In this document: one piece after another, positions 38,971 to 48,603 of the stretch
Layout: each line of letters opens with the position of its first letter
Numbering within the stretch: position 1 is the stretch's first letter
DNA from: Mesorhizobium muleiense
GTDB lineage: Bacteria > Pseudomonadota > Alphaproteobacteria > Rhizobiales > Rhizobiaceae
NCBI RefSeq assembly: GCF_900099905.1
Contig: NZ_FNEE01000014.1
Location: 1-64,000, forward strand
DNA length: 64,000 nt
Direction of reading: 5' to 3'
Notes under the pieces: model-generated
Told to the model about the DNA's origin: nothing
Databases searched by the model: none
What the model saw: the letters and a program-made list of their open reading frames with translations, nothing else
Translations under genes and position numbers: made by a program

Positions 38971-40875
38971 TCATAGCGGCCGGCGGATTGCCGCGAGCTG
39001 TATCTCAATTCCGTCTTCGCCCACTTCGCCACGCCAGGCGATGCGTTCGGCCGGCTGCCTGACGCCAAAACGCGGTGAAACCCAGCCGCCCTGCCCCGGT
39101 GCGTCGCCGCCGGCACGGATGTCGACCGCAGCGTCCGGAAAGCGCATGGCTATCAGCGGCTCGTCGCCGCGCAGTACCGTGACCGTGTTTTCGTCCCGAT
39201 CGGTGCCGAGACCGGCTGCGAGTTGAAAGACGATCTCGGCCACACGCCTGCCGCCGAGCAGTTGGTCGCTCACGACGATGCCGTCGGCCTGGTGCGTCAC
39301 GGTGCGCTGATGCACGACGCCGAAGCGGCTTTTATAGCCGTCATGGCGGGCGCGCAGCTTCCAGTGCGTTCCCGGCTCGCTCTCCACCAACTCCGCAATC
39401 GCCTTGTGCGACCAGTTGAACATCCCGGCGATGATACTTTGGCTTTTGCCCTCGATATTCAGCGTGTTATGCGCCGGTGTCGAGCGAAACCAGTTGCGCC
39501 AGACGCCTCCCGAACCGTAGAGCCAGGTGCCGGGATCGACCAGCACCGGCTCGCCATCGATGCACAAGGTGAGCGACAGCGCGTCGGCATGGCCGTGAGC
39601 CGCTATCGAGAGATAGCCGAGCGGGCCGTGGTCGAATGTCAGATCGATGCTGCGGCCGTTCATCTCGCCGCGCCAGACCGAGAGCCCGCCCTGCGTGAAC
39701 GTTTGCAGCCCACGCGACACCGGTGTCGGCTCCGACGGCGTGCCAAAGACAAGCGCCCGAAAATCGTCGGGCTCAGCAGCGTTGCCCGGCATCTGTAGAA
39801 AGCCATGGATGGCGGCGGCGACGGATCGGACATAGTCCGGCTCGTCCCCGAGCGTCAGCACGCGACCTTCGTCATTGTCGCCAAAGCCGGCGGCTGGTGG
39901 CAGCCAGGCGACAAAATTGGCAAAAGCGGCCAGGCGCGCTTCGACGGGCGAGGCAAACGGCGTTCCGGCCTGGCGTGCCGCGGCAGCGCACAGCAAGATC
40001 AGTTCGGCGGTGAAGGCCGCGTAAGTCGGGGTCTGCTCGGCACCGGCGCCATCGGCGAGAATCTGCTTGCGCGCCTCAGCCAGGAGGGCTTCGCGTGCAG
40101 CGTCGGGTGCGGCCCCCAATGCCAGGCCGATCAGATACTCGCCAGCCAGTTCTGCGACGAGGTGATTGTTGGCGGAGGAAAAACGGGAGGGGAACCGCGG
40201 CAGCCAATAGGCGCTTGCCGCCAGTATTTCGCCCACGTGCTGCCGTGTCGCCGCGCCAAGTCGGTCGCCGACCAGGTCCATGGTGACAATCAGGCTGATG
40301 GCTCGCAGCGCAACTTCGATGCCGGAGGCCCAGCCAACCCCCCGAAACGGCGGGTTGGCTGAATGCCAGCTGTCGATCGCCGCCTCTATGGCCCTCCGGG
40401 ACTGGTCGTCGCCGGCGAGAAGCAGGTGGGCGGCCAGTGGCGGCAACTGCTGCAGCCGGTTGATCTCCCACACATATTTTACATCGCCGCGGCCGCCGCC
40501 ATTGCGAAAATCGATATCGAAAGTATGGGCCTCGGCACCCGGCCAAAGCCCGCCGGTCACCGGATCAAGGCGCCAAAGCTCGGGAGGAAACAGCCGATCG
40601 GGATCGCGCCGTGGCCATGTCCGCCCAAGTGCGGAAAACTCGCCGCCAAGCGCCTTTTGCGCCGCCGCCGCTATGGCTTGCCGTTGTGCCGGTGTCGCAG
40701 CCAGCACAGCATCGCGCAATCCGCGCAGCACCGGCTGCAACCGGGGCGAAGCATAACGCTGCCAACCGCCGTCGCGGCGGCGCGAAGCGATCCTTCGACG
40801 CTGCTCGCCCAGCCGGTGCAACACCTCAGCCGGCTCCATGCTGCGCAACCGGTTGATGTACCAGCCGATTCTCAT
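38971..40875 (-). CDS. Heparinase II/III-family polysaccharide lyase-like protein
   Basis: 634 residues. The N-terminal half is an alpha-helical toroid-like domain (WEINRLQQLPPLAAHLLLAG, NNHLVAELAGEYLIGLALG); the C-terminal half is a beta-sandwich Hepar_II_III domain (FTQGGLSVWRGEMNGRSIDL, then AHGHADALSLTLCIDGEPVL). Such proteins degrade or remodel uronate-containing polysaccharides and recur in exopolysaccharide loci. No signal peptide is evident. ATG 40875 gives the family start MRIGWYINRLRSMEPAEVLH; a much longer open frame upstream crosses the divergent promoter and the GH5 gene and is not coding. Its gene is divergent from GH5. Confidence 0.85.
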   Translation of the reverse strand: MRIGWYINRLRSMEPAEVLHRLGEQRRRIASRRRDGGWQRYASPRLQPVLRGLRDAVLAATPAQRQAIAAAAQKALGGEFSALGRTWPRRDPDRLFPPELWRLDPVTGGLWPGAEAHTFDIDFRNGGGRGDVKYVWEINRLQQLPPLAAHLLLAGDDQSRRAIEAAIDSWHSANPPFRGVGWASGIEVALRAISLIVTMDLVGDRLGAATRQHVGEILAASAYWLPRFPSRFSSANNHLVAELAGEYLIGLALGAAPDAAREALLAEARKQILADGAGAEQTPTYAAFTAELILLCAAAARQAGTPFASPVEARLAAFANFVAWLPPAAGFGDNDEGRVLTLGDEPDYVRSVAAAIHGFLQMPGNAAEPDDFRALVFGTPSEPTPVSRGLQTFTQGGLSVWRGEMNGRSIDLTFDHGPLGYLSIAAHGHADALSLTLCIDGEPVLVDPGTWLYGSGGVWRNWFRSTPAHNTLNIEGKSQSIIAGMFNWSHKAIAELVESEPGTHWKLRARHDGYKSRFGVVHQRTVTHQADGIVVSDQLLGGRRVAEIVFQLAAGLGTDRDENTVTVLRGDEPLIAMRFPDAAVDIRAGGDAPGQGGWVSPRFGVRQPAERIAWRGEVGEDGIEIQLAAIRRPL

Positions 40876-40992
40876 ACCGCCCCGCCAGGGTTTCGATTCT
40901 TGTATACCATGCTGTCGAAAAGCCGAGCGACCGCAATCCTCTTTTCCGATCCTGCGGTTAATATCTCCAACCATGAAACGGAAAGAGTGGCG

Positions 40993-42237
40993 ATGAGAAG
41001 GACGGCGTTTGTTGCAGCGTGGATGCTCGGCATGGCGATAGCCGCCAGCGCTGCGCCGATCCCGCTGCAGCGCGGCGTTGGCGTGCATGAATGGCTCAAC
41101 TGGTCGCCGGTGGAGGAGGATGGATCCTACCGTTGGCCGCCCTATCGCAGCGAGCAGGAGTGGCGCGCTGGACATAGGCCGCTCACCGATTGGCCCGGCG
41201 ACGCGTTTACGCACATTCGGTCGATGGGCTTCGACTTCGTCCGGCTGAGCGTCGACCCCGGCCCTCTGCTTGCCAGCCGGGGCGCCAAACGCCAGCAGGC
41301 GCTCGACATACTTGCCGCCGCGGTCGAGCGGGTCACGTCGGCCGGCCTCAAGGTGGTTTTCGACCTGCACGGCGTCACCCAGGTTCCGGCCTACAGCATG
41401 GAGATGATCTATGACGGTGCCGACAGCGAAGGCGTCGCCAGCTATCGCCAAATGGTTGTGGCGGTCGCCGCCATGCTGGCCAGGGTTGGCACCGACAAGG
41501 TAGCCCTCGAGCCTTACAACGAGCCGGCATACTACCCCTGTGATTCGAGCGGCAGCGATGACTGGCAACGGATCATGGCAGACACGGTCCGCGATATTCG
41601 CGCAGTCAGCAGTGAACTCACCATCGTCGCAACAGGCGCCTGTGGCGGCAGCATTGCCGGACTGGTCAATCTCGCCCCCGGCTTTGACGATCCGAATGTC
41701 TACTACAGCTTCCATATGTACGAGCCGCACAGTTTCACGCACCAGCGGTCTGACGGGACAGGCGCTTTCGCCTCGGGGCTGCCCTGGCCGGCCGACAGCA
41801 GCACGCCCGAAAAGGTGACCGAAACCGTTAAGGCCCGGATGGACGCCGCCGGCTTGAGCCCGGTCGAGCAGGTGATGAACATGGTCGCGGCGCGTCAAGC
41901 AATCGCCCGGTATTTCGAGCAGAATTGGGGGCCGAGCCAACTCGAGGCGAGCTTCCGTCAGGCGGTCGACTGGGCCGAGGCGCATGGCATTCCAGGCCGG
42001 CGACTGTTCATGGGCGAATTCGGCGTCATCCTCATGTCTGCGGACGGCCGCATGGGCGCGTTCGACGCTGACCGTCTGCGCTATCTCGAGGCGGTGCGCC
42101 AGCAGGCGGAACGCTTCGCGATACCCTGGTCTGTCTGGGAATTCGCCAATCCGCATGGGATGTCGCTGATCCTCCCCGACGGACCGCCTATAGCCGATGC
42201 CGGACTGGTGCGAGCGCTGGGTCTTGCGTCTCAGTAA
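40993..42237 (+). CDS. Secreted glycoside hydrolase family 5-like enzyme
   Basis: 414 residues. A cleavable signal peptide (RRTAFVAAWMLGMAIAASAA) precedes a (beta/alpha)8 barrel of the GH5 cellulase type. The acid/base glutamate is in EPYNEPAYY (Glu177) and the nucleophile in LFMGEFGVI (Glu342). It would hydrolyse beta-linked glycans in the periplasm or outside the cell, likely the polysaccharide made by this locus or cellulose. ATG 40993 has ggaaagag upstream. Its last seven bases overlap the convergent adenylate-forming gene. Confidence 0.85.
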   Translation: MRRTAFVAAWMLGMAIAASAAPIPLQRGVGVHEWLNWSPVEEDGSYRWPPYRSEQEWRAGHRPLTDWPGDAFTHIRSMGFDFVRLSVDPGPLLASRGAKRQQALDILAAAVERVTSAGLKVVFDLHGVTQVPAYSMEMIYDGADSEGVASYRQMVVAVAAMLARVGTDKVALEPYNEPAYYPCDSSGSDDWQRIMADTVRDIRAVSSELTIVATGACGGSIAGLVNLAPGFDDPNVYYSFHMYEPHSFTHQRSDGTGAFASGLPWPADSSTPEKVTETVKARMDAAGLSPVEQVMNMVAARQAIARYFEQNWGPSQLEASFRQAVDWAEAHGIPGRRLFMGEFGVILMSADGRMGAFDADRLRYLEAVRQQAERFAIPWSVWEFANPHGMSLILPDGPPIADAGLVRALGLASQ

Positions 42238-43649
42238 CGCGACATGTCGAGTTGCTGGTTGATGAGCGCCCGCTTGCCGCCCCGCCCGGCGGCAATGCGG
42301 TCCACGGCTTTCAGGCAAAACCGGATACGACCGTTTGTGCGGTTGACCAACGTCTCGACGAGTCGCGCGGCGCAGGCAGGTGCCGCCCCGGCGGTCGGGA
42401 TATAGCGAATCAATGCCTCGCCGGGCTGGTCCTGGTAGAATTGCAGTTCCTCTATGCCGTCGAAGAATGCGGGGCCGTCGGGCACCAGGTGCGTCGTCAC
42501 CACCCGGCCGCCGTCGGCGGTCACCAGATAGTCGACGTTTCGGCGCGGCATGACAGCCTCGACTCTAAGCCGCTGGCCGTTTGCCTCATTCGGCAGTTCC
42601 ACCAACCGGGCAGAGTCGCCGGTATCGTAGCGGATGAAAGGCATGCCGGTCGACAGGAAGCCAGTGCCGACGAGCCTTCCCTCCTTGCCTGTCTCTGTTA
42701 CCGGCTCGCCTGCCGCGTCGACCAATTCGGCGAGGCCGTAGAGAGGATTGAACGCGTAGCTGCCGGGGGCTCCGGGCGTTTCTTCGGCGAACAGCACCTT
42801 TTCGCTGAGCCCATAGAAGCAGGACAGCGGTACGTTGCCAAGAACGCTTCGGATGATCTCCCTTTGATGGGCATGGACTGGCTCCGAGATCATCATCATG
42901 CCCTTGACGGGCCGTTTTGGTACTCGGTCAAGCACGCGCATATGCCGGCAAAACAGCTCTATGGCCGAGGGATAGCCATAAAAATACGTGATGCCCCGCG
43001 CGTCGATCAGGTCGAGATAGGCATCGGCGTCGTCGACCGTCATTGGAAAGACAGAGAGCCTTAGCTCGCGAAGTGCCGGGTCCCATTCATGCAATCGCTT
43101 GCCGGTGGCATCGAGGCTGAACCCGCGGAAGCAGACGCGCGCCGTGTCTTCATCATAACCGATCCGCGACCAGACGTGGTAGACAAACGCCATCTCGCGG
43201 GCGCTCCGATCCTTATCGAGATAGAAGCGAAATGGCTTGTCGGTGCTGGAGCCGTTGCCGGAGGCCTCATCCAGTTGGGCAATCGGCACCGCCAACGCTG
43301 CAGTTCCAGCCGCCCGCAGGATGTCCTTGGACAGAACCGGGAGGCGGCGCAGGTCGGCAAGTCCCAGCGTCGACAGATCGAAGCCAGGACCGAGGGCTTG
43401 GTCGATCGAATCGCGATAGAACGGACTGCCGGCATGGGCTTTCCGCAACAGCGCGCGCAGCGCGGCCAGATGAAATTGCCCGGCATAGATAGGATCCTCG
43501 GCGGCCATGGCGATCCGGCTCCGCCACGACCGATAGGTCGCACCAAATTTTACCCGAGTTGGCGCCAGCGCCAGCATGGGCGCCAGCAGCCGCCTGACCG
43601 CCGGCGGGCTTCGCACATAGGCACCGCGCGCTACGTCAAGAAAATTCAT
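42231..43649 (-). CDS. PaaK/CapK-like adenylate-forming enzyme
   Basis: 472 residues. It resembles phenylacetate-CoA ligase-like proteins of capsule and exopolysaccharide loci: ASGNGSSTDKPFRFYLDKDR (phosphate-loop region), YGYPSAIELFCRHM, GLSEKVLFAEETPGAPGSYA, and the ATP-ribose motif MPFIRYDTGDSARLVEL. It would activate a carboxylic acid as an adenylate, possibly for transfer onto a sugar. It does not look like a catabolic PaaK because of its setting. It overlaps the glycosyltransferase by four bases (ATGA) and shares its transcript. Confidence 0.8.
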   Translation of the reverse strand: MNFLDVARGAYVRSPPAVRRLLAPMLALAPTRVKFGATYRSWRSRIAMAAEDPIYAGQFHLAALRALLRKAHAGSPFYRDSIDQALGPGFDLSTLGLADLRRLPVLSKDILRAAGTAALAVPIAQLDEASGNGSSTDKPFRFYLDKDRSAREMAFVYHVWSRIGYDEDTARVCFRGFSLDATGKRLHEWDPALRELRLSVFPMTVDDADAYLDLIDARGITYFYGYPSAIELFCRHMRVLDRVPKRPVKGMMMISEPVHAHQREIIRSVLGNVPLSCFYGLSEKVLFAEETPGAPGSYAFNPLYGLAELVDAAGEPVTETGKEGRLVGTGFLSTGMPFIRYDTGDSARLVELPNEANGQRLRVEAVMPRRNVDYLVTADGGRVVTTHLVPDGPAFFDGIEELQFYQDQPGEALIRYIPTAGAAPACAARLVETLVNRTNGRIRFCLKAVDRIAAGRGGKRALINQQLDMSRY

Positions 43650-44764
43650 GATTTTGCACCGGACCTGCCGTTTGCCGCCTCATGCCACACACGGCATATC
43701 GATGCCGCGAACGAAGAAAGCTCCAGCCGTTCCCGGTGCACCGCCATGGCAGCCGAGCCAAGACGGGCGCGCAACGCCGTGTCGTCAACCAGTTCTGTCA
43801 GTGCCTCGGTCAGCGCCGCCACATCGCCGGGCGGCACCAGCAACCCGGTTTTCCTGTCGATGATGATGTCCTCTACCGCGCCGACAGGCGTGGTGACCAC
43901 CGCGAGGCCGGAGGCCATTCCCTCGATGACCGAGACCGGGAGGTTTTCGGCGAATGAGGGGAGCGCCAGAATGTCGGCCGAAGCGATCAGCGATGCAACC
44001 TCGTTTGGACCCACCCAGCCTGGAAAGGCGATACATCCGGCAAGCCCCAGCCCGGCCGATCTTGCCCGTACGGCCTCGACGTCACCATCGCCGGCGATTG
44101 TGGCGCGCCACCGCCTGACAGGCTTCATGCGATGCAGTGCGTCCAACAATTGCGGCACGCCCTTGCGGTCGCCGATACGGCCCAGGAACAGGATGTGAAC
44201 GCTGTCTCCACCACCGACATGGGCCAGGGACGGGACTTCGGTGGCATTGGGCACAATCACTATGTTCGCGGCCGCGCCTGGCGCCCGTGCAGTGACGAAG
44301 TCGCGCCAGATACGGCCCAGAACCACGATCCGATCGGCATGCTCGAACATATGCCGGATGCGGCGGCTCATGAAGCTGCGGTTTTCCTTCCAGAACGTCT
44401 GGTATTGAGCTCCATGCAAATGCAGCACATAGCGGATGCCGAGCAATCGCGCGCACCTCGCGATGACCATCTTGCGGTAGGTACTGCCAAAGCTCGATAC
44501 GTTGATGTGAACGACGTCGGCACGGCCGGCAACACGCGCGACCACCATCCGAAGGCAAAAGCCAATCATGTAGAGGACCGACAGCGCGACCGAGCCCGAA
44601 CCGCGACTGGGAAGGAACCGCGCTTCGACCTTTCCGTCTCCCTGCCGTTGGAGTTCGCGATCGAGCGCCGCCATGATGCGGTCGATGCCGCCCTGCCCCG
44701 ACACACCCGACGGGGTCGCGACCAGGACATGTATTTTTCGATCGGGTAAGAGACTTTGCAGCAT
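43646..44764 (-). CDS. Family 4-type glycosyltransferase
   Basis: 372 residues, GT-B fold. An N-terminal region (IHVLVATPSGVSGQGGIDRI) with the acceptor-side motif, and a C-terminal GT4 block ILFLGRIGDRKGVPQLLDAL, ASADILALPSFAENLPVSVI followed by EGMASGLAVVTTPVGAVEDI. These carry the E-x7-E donor-binding pattern. It would add a sugar to the lipid-linked repeat unit in the cytoplasm. ATG 44764 is the best start; an upstream ATG adds 13 residues. It is transcribed with the adenylate-forming gene and diverges from wzx. Confidence 0.88.
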   Translation of the reverse strand: MLQSLLPDRKIHVLVATPSGVSGQGGIDRIMAALDRELQRQGDGKVEARFLPSRGSGSVALSVLYMIGFCLRMVVARVAGRADVVHINVSSFGSTYRKMVIARCARLLGIRYVLHLHGAQYQTFWKENRSFMSRRIRHMFEHADRIVVLGRIWRDFVTARAPGAAANIVIVPNATEVPSLAHVGGGDSVHILFLGRIGDRKGVPQLLDALHRMKPVRRWRATIAGDGDVEAVRARSAGLGLAGCIAFPGWVGPNEVASLIASADILALPSFAENLPVSVIEGMASGLAVVTTPVGAVEDIIIDRKTGLLVPPGDVAALTEALTELVDDTALRARLGSAAMAVHRERLELSSFAASICRVWHEAANGRSGAKS

Positions 44765-44929
44765 GGTATTCTCGATAGCACGGACCGCGTAACCACAAAG
44801 CAAACGTTCCCGGTAAGTTTACGGCAAATCTTTTAGTTCAAACTGAATCTGTTCACCCTTCGCCGCTGTCGCGCTGGATTTTCCGCCGGTCGACGGTTAG
44901 TCGATGCGGAATTTTCCGGGGACAACCCT

Positions 44930-46369
44930 TTGCTGCTGCGCTCCACGCTCATCTACGCCCCGGCGATCCTGCTGACGCGGATTTCCGCTCTGCTCCTGCT
45001 GGTCATCGTGACGCGGCTGGTCGACCAGACCGAGTATGGGCTGCTGACCCTGGTGGTGACCATCGGCGAAATGACCGACATTGCGGTCACCAACTGGCTG
45101 CGCATCGCTTTGCTCAGGCTTGGCGGCAAAGGCGACGTCAGCCGCGGCAGCCTGATGCTGGCCGGGCGGGTGTTGCTTGCCAGCACGGCACTGGCGCTGA
45201 TCATATCCGTGGTCGCCTCTGCAGTGATCGTGCCGGAGCGCTGGGTCGAGTTCGCGATCGCCGTCTGCAGCTACCTGATCGCCGGTTCCATCGGCCGCTA
45301 CGCGTTGACGGTGCTGCAGATGCAGCAGCGTCATTCGGTCTATTCGATGCTCGAGTTCCTGCGCGCCGTGCTGCAGCTGGCGCTGCCGATCGGCGCCATC
45401 GTCATGTTTCAAGATTCCTTTCTGACGGTATCGCTCGGCTCCAGCCTCGGTGTACTGATCGCCGGCATCGTGGCGGGCGTCATGGCATCCCGACGCGTCG
45501 TTGCCGGTCCGCCACGCTTCACCCAAAAGGAGTTCTTCGTCCTCGGCGTGCCCCTGGTCATCATGGCGCTGGTCGGCTTCGGCCTGCACAGCGCCGAGCG
45601 TGTGTTCCTCAAGATCTATTACGATGCCGGCGCGGTGGCGATCTTCGCCGCAGCCTATGCACTGGCCCGCCAGCCGATCGATATGGTCGCCAATTCCATC
45701 AACATGGGCGCCTTTCCCGAGGTGGTCAGCCGGTTCGACGACGACGGGCCCGCGGCATCGGGCCGGCTGCTGTCGCAATTGATGGCCTTGATGATGCGCC
45801 TTTGCCTGCCGGTTGCAGCGATGCTGGTCGCACTCAGCAGCGATATCACGCAACTCCTGCTGCCCGCCGAGTATCACGGCCGTTTCGGCCTGCTCTTTCC
45901 GATCATCGCCTTCAGCGTGCTGTGTGCCAATCTCGCCAGCTTCGTCTATGGCACCGTGGTGCACGCGCACAAGCGGCCGTGGCTGCTGATCATCGCCAAT
46001 TCCTTCGGCTCGGTGGCGACAATCGCGCTGTCCGTCCTGTTGATCCCGCCGATGGCGGAGGTCGGCGCTGCCTTGGCGCTGGCGGGCGGATCGCTGGCAG
46101 GCCTTTTAGCCTGCATCATCATCAGCGAACGGCTGACGCCGGTGCCGGTGCCATGGCGCGACATCGGCATGTCGGTCGTCATCTCGCTCAGCACCGGGCT
46201 GGCCGCCAGCCTTGCCAGCGCTCTGCTCGGCAATATGCCGGCCATCTTCTCGCTCGTTGCCGGCGGTGCCGCTGGCGCAGTGGTTTTCTTCGGGCTGACC
46301 TGGCTGTTTTATCCCGCCGCCGCGATGCAATTCGTAGCCAAGCTGAGGGCGCGGCTGCGGCTCGCATAG
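44930..46369 (+). CDS. wzx: Polysaccharide flippase, Wzx/MATE-like
   Basis: 479 residues with about 12-14 membrane helices. The opening LRSTLIYAPAILLTRISALL and the segment TRLVDQTEYGLLTLVVTIGE are those of oligosaccharide flippases (Polysacc_synt family). It would move the undecaprenyl-linked repeat unit across the inner membrane. The start is TTG 44930 with gggga seven bases upstream; other starts give a truncated first helix. It stands between divergent and convergent neighbours, so it has its own promoter in the AT-rich 44765-44929 gap. Confidence 0.88.
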   Translation: MLLRSTLIYAPAILLTRISALLLLVIVTRLVDQTEYGLLTLVVTIGEMTDIAVTNWLRIALLRLGGKGDVSRGSLMLAGRVLLASTALALIISVVASAVIVPERWVEFAIAVCSYLIAGSIGRYALTVLQMQQRHSVYSMLEFLRAVLQLALPIGAIVMFQDSFLTVSLGSSLGVLIAGIVAGVMASRRVVAGPPRFTQKEFFVLGVPLVIMALVGFGLHSAERVFLKIYYDAGAVAIFAAAYALARQPIDMVANSINMGAFPEVVSRFDDDGPAASGRLLSQLMALMMRLCLPVAAMLVALSSDITQLLLPAEYHGRFGLLFPIIAFSVLCANLASFVYGTVVHAHKRPWLLIIANSFGSVATIALSVLLIPPMAEVGAALALAGGSLAGLLACIIISERLTPVPVPWRDIGMSVVISLSTGLAASLASALLGNMPAIFSLVAGGAAGAVVFFGLTWLFYPAAAMQFVAKLRARLRLA

Positions 46370-46471
46370 GCCGCAACGGCATTTGCCGAATTGTCGTTCC
46401 ATAGTCCTGGAAAAAGCGGCTCCGACTTCGGACTGATGCAGCAGCCCAGGGTCGTCGGCTGGTAAAGCTAT

Positions 46472-47275
46472 TTATGGATCGACCTTCCGGCGTCCCCGAC
46501 GGCCCCATAACTCCCGGCACAGCAGCGCCGCGTAGGCGGTGTTGGTGTCATAGTAGCGGCGCCACAAGCGTCGCGGCTCCTGTGCCACGCGAAACAGCCA
46601 TTCCAGACCGGCCGCTTGAACCAGTTTTGGCGCCCGGACAACCTTGCCGCCATAGACATCGAAACTGCCGCCCACGCCCATGACGAAACTCGGGGTGAGT
46701 TCGTCACGATAGCGCTTGATAAAGCGCTCCTTGCGCGGCGTCGGCATCGCCACCAACAGGCAGTTGGCCCCCGAGGCGTTGATCGCCTCGACGATGCCGG
46801 CCTCGTCTTCCGGCTTGAAATAGCCATTGCGCATGCCGGCGACAACGAGACCCGGATGATCCCTGGCAAGTCGCATTCCAACGGCATCGAGCACGGATTG
46901 TTCGGCGCCCAGGAGGAAGGGCCTGAAGCCACGATTTGCGCAGAGGCTCAGCAGATTGATCATGATGTCGACGCCGGCCACCCGCTCCGGCAGCGCGACC
47001 CCGCAAAGACGCGCCCCCCAAAGCACGCCGATGCCGTCGACGTTGATCACATCCGCCGTCGCCACATCCTCCCGCAACTCGCTGTTGTTGCGCATGTTCA
47101 CAAGCTTGGCGACATTCACCACCACATGATGCAGCGGCCGCCGCAGGGTCATCGCCTCATCGGCGATGGCCAGCGTCTCGGCCATGGTCAGCGCATGGAT
47201 CGGCGCGCCGAGGAATTCCCGGCGCCGCGACGCCAACAGGCGATGCTGCGCCCATGCCGGGTCGTGCGCGTTCAT
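46472..47275 (-). CDS. wecG: WecG/TagA/CpsF-family glycosyltransferase
   Basis: 267 residues. The family core is plain: TADVINVDGIGVLWGARLCG, FLLGAEQSVLDAVGMRL, PGLVVAGMRNGYFK, NCLLVAMPTPRKERFIKRYR and FVMGVGGSFDVYGG. Members add N-acetylmannosaminuronic acid or N-acetylmannosamine to a lipid-linked sugar, which fits the adjoining wecC and wecB. ATG 47275 has an agaggagg site and overlaps the wecC stop by four bases. The symbol is by family and context. Confidence 0.88.
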   Translation of the reverse strand: MNAHDPAWAQHRLLASRRREFLGAPIHALTMAETLAIADEAMTLRRPLHHVVVNVAKLVNMRNNSELREDVATADVINVDGIGVLWGARLCGVALPERVAGVDIMINLLSLCANRGFRPFLLGAEQSVLDAVGMRLARDHPGLVVAGMRNGYFKPEDEAGIVEAINASGANCLLVAMPTPRKERFIKRYRDELTPSFVMGVGGSFDVYGGKVVRAPKLVQAAGLEWLFRVAQEPRRLWRRYYDTNTAYAALLCRELWGRRGRRKVDP

Positions 47276-48603
47276 GCGGCCTCCTCTGCACTTGCAGGAA
47301 GCGCCTCGAGCGCTGATTTCTTGCCTTCGATGCGGGCGTCGGGCTTGCGTGCCTTGCGCCAGGTCCACAAACCCCTGGTGTCGATGAGTTTCTTGTCCTT
47401 GAGCGCTTCGGGATCGACCAGATTGAACTGCCGATGGTCGACCAGCAGGACGACGATATCGCACTGGTCGATGGCGGAAAGCGCATCGGTGAAGACGATG
47501 CCCTTGCCCTCGAGCTCATGCGGCAGCCTGTGTGCGTTGGGTTCAGCCGCAATGATCTTCAGGTTGGGAATATCCGACAAAAGCTTCACCACCTCGACGG
47601 CCGGGCTCTCGCGCATATCGTCGATATTGGGTTTGAAGCTGAGGCCAAGACAAGCGATCGTCTGCTTACGGGATGGGTCGAGCAAGGCTTGTATATCCCT
47701 GACCACCGACAACGGACGCTCGGAATTGATCCGGCGTGCCGAAGCCATCAGCCGCGTGCTGTTGGGCGCGGCATCGATGATAAAGTACGGATCGACCGCA
47801 ATGCAGTGGCCGCCGACCCCCGGGCTCGGCTGCAGGATGTTCACGCGGGGGTGCCGGTTGGCGAGATCGATCACCTCCCAGACGTTGAGCGACAGATCCT
47901 GGCACACTGCCGCAAGCTCGTTGGCAAAGGCGATGTTGACGTCGCGGAACGCGTTCTCGGTCAGCTTCACCAGTTCCGCGCTTTCGGCCTGGGTCGTGAA
48001 CAGGTCGCCGGCAACAAAGGTTGAATAGAGTGCTGCGGTGCGTTCCGACGACTTGCGCGACAGTCCGCCGATCGAGCGATCGTTGTTGATCAACTCGGTA
48101 AGGACCTTTCCCGGCAACACCCGCTCGGGCGAGTAGGCGACCAGGACATCGGCCTGTTCGCCATGCACGAGAGGAAATTTGAGGTCGGGCCGCAACTCGG
48201 CAAGCAGTCCGGTCATGATGCGCGTCGTGCCGACCGGCGATGTCGATTCCAGCACCACAAGGTCTCCCCGCTTCAGCACCGAGGCAATGCTGCGTGCCGC
48301 CGCGAGCACAAAGCTCACGTCAGGCTTGTGGTCCTCGGTCATCGGGGTCGGCACGGCGATGACAAAGGCGTCCGCCGGCTGCGGCGTGCTGAAAGCCCTG
48401 AGCTTGCCGTTGGCGACAACCTTCTGGATCAGACCATCGAGGTCCGGCTCGACGATGTGGATCTCGCCGCGATTGACCTTCTCGACCACCGCTTCGTTGA
48501 CGTCGACGCCGATGACGTCGAGCCCGCGACTGGCGAAGATGGCACAGGTCGGCAGGCCGATATAGCCCATGCCGATAACGGAAACGGTCTTGATCTCAGC
48601 CAT
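47272..48603 (-). CDS. wecC: UDP-N-acetyl-D-mannosamine dehydrogenase
   Basis: 443 residues. An N-terminal NAD site VIGMGYIGLPTCAIFASRGL, the catalytic cysteine (Cys267) in PGVGGHCIAVDPYF and the C-terminal UDP-binding domain identify a UDP-sugar 6-dehydrogenase of the WecC type. It oxidises UDP-ManNAc to UDP-ManNAcA with two NAD. The C-terminal tail (about 415-443) is Ala/Lys/Glu-rich. It overlaps wecG by four bases and wecB by eight, so all three are one operon. Substrate assignment rests on wecB next to it. Confidence 0.93.
   Translation of the reverse strand: MAEIKTVSVIGMGYIGLPTCAIFASRGLDVIGVDVNEAVVEKVNRGEIHIVEPDLDGLIQKVVANGKLRAFSTPQPADAFVIAVPTPMTEDHKPDVSFVLAAARSIASVLKRGDLVVLESTSPVGTTRIMTGLLAELRPDLKFPLVHGEQADVLVAYSPERVLPGKVLTELINNDRSIGGLSRKSSERTAALYSTFVAGDLFTTQAESAELVKLTENAFRDVNIAFANELAAVCQDLSLNVWEVIDLANRHPRVNILQPSPGVGGHCIAVDPYFIIDAAPNSTRLMASARRINSERPLSVVRDIQALLDPSRKQTIACLGLSFKPNIDDMRESPAVEVVKLLSDIPNLKIIAAEPNAHRLPHELEGKGIVFTDALSAIDQCDIVVLLVDHRQFNLVDPEALKDKKLIDTRGLWTWRKARKPDARIEGKKSALEALPASAEEAA

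Noticed and set aside
40876..42318. Upstream extension of the heparinase-like gene through the GH5 gene
   Set aside because: The extension is antisense to a clear GH5 enzyme with both catalytic glutamates, and family resemblance begins only at 40875.
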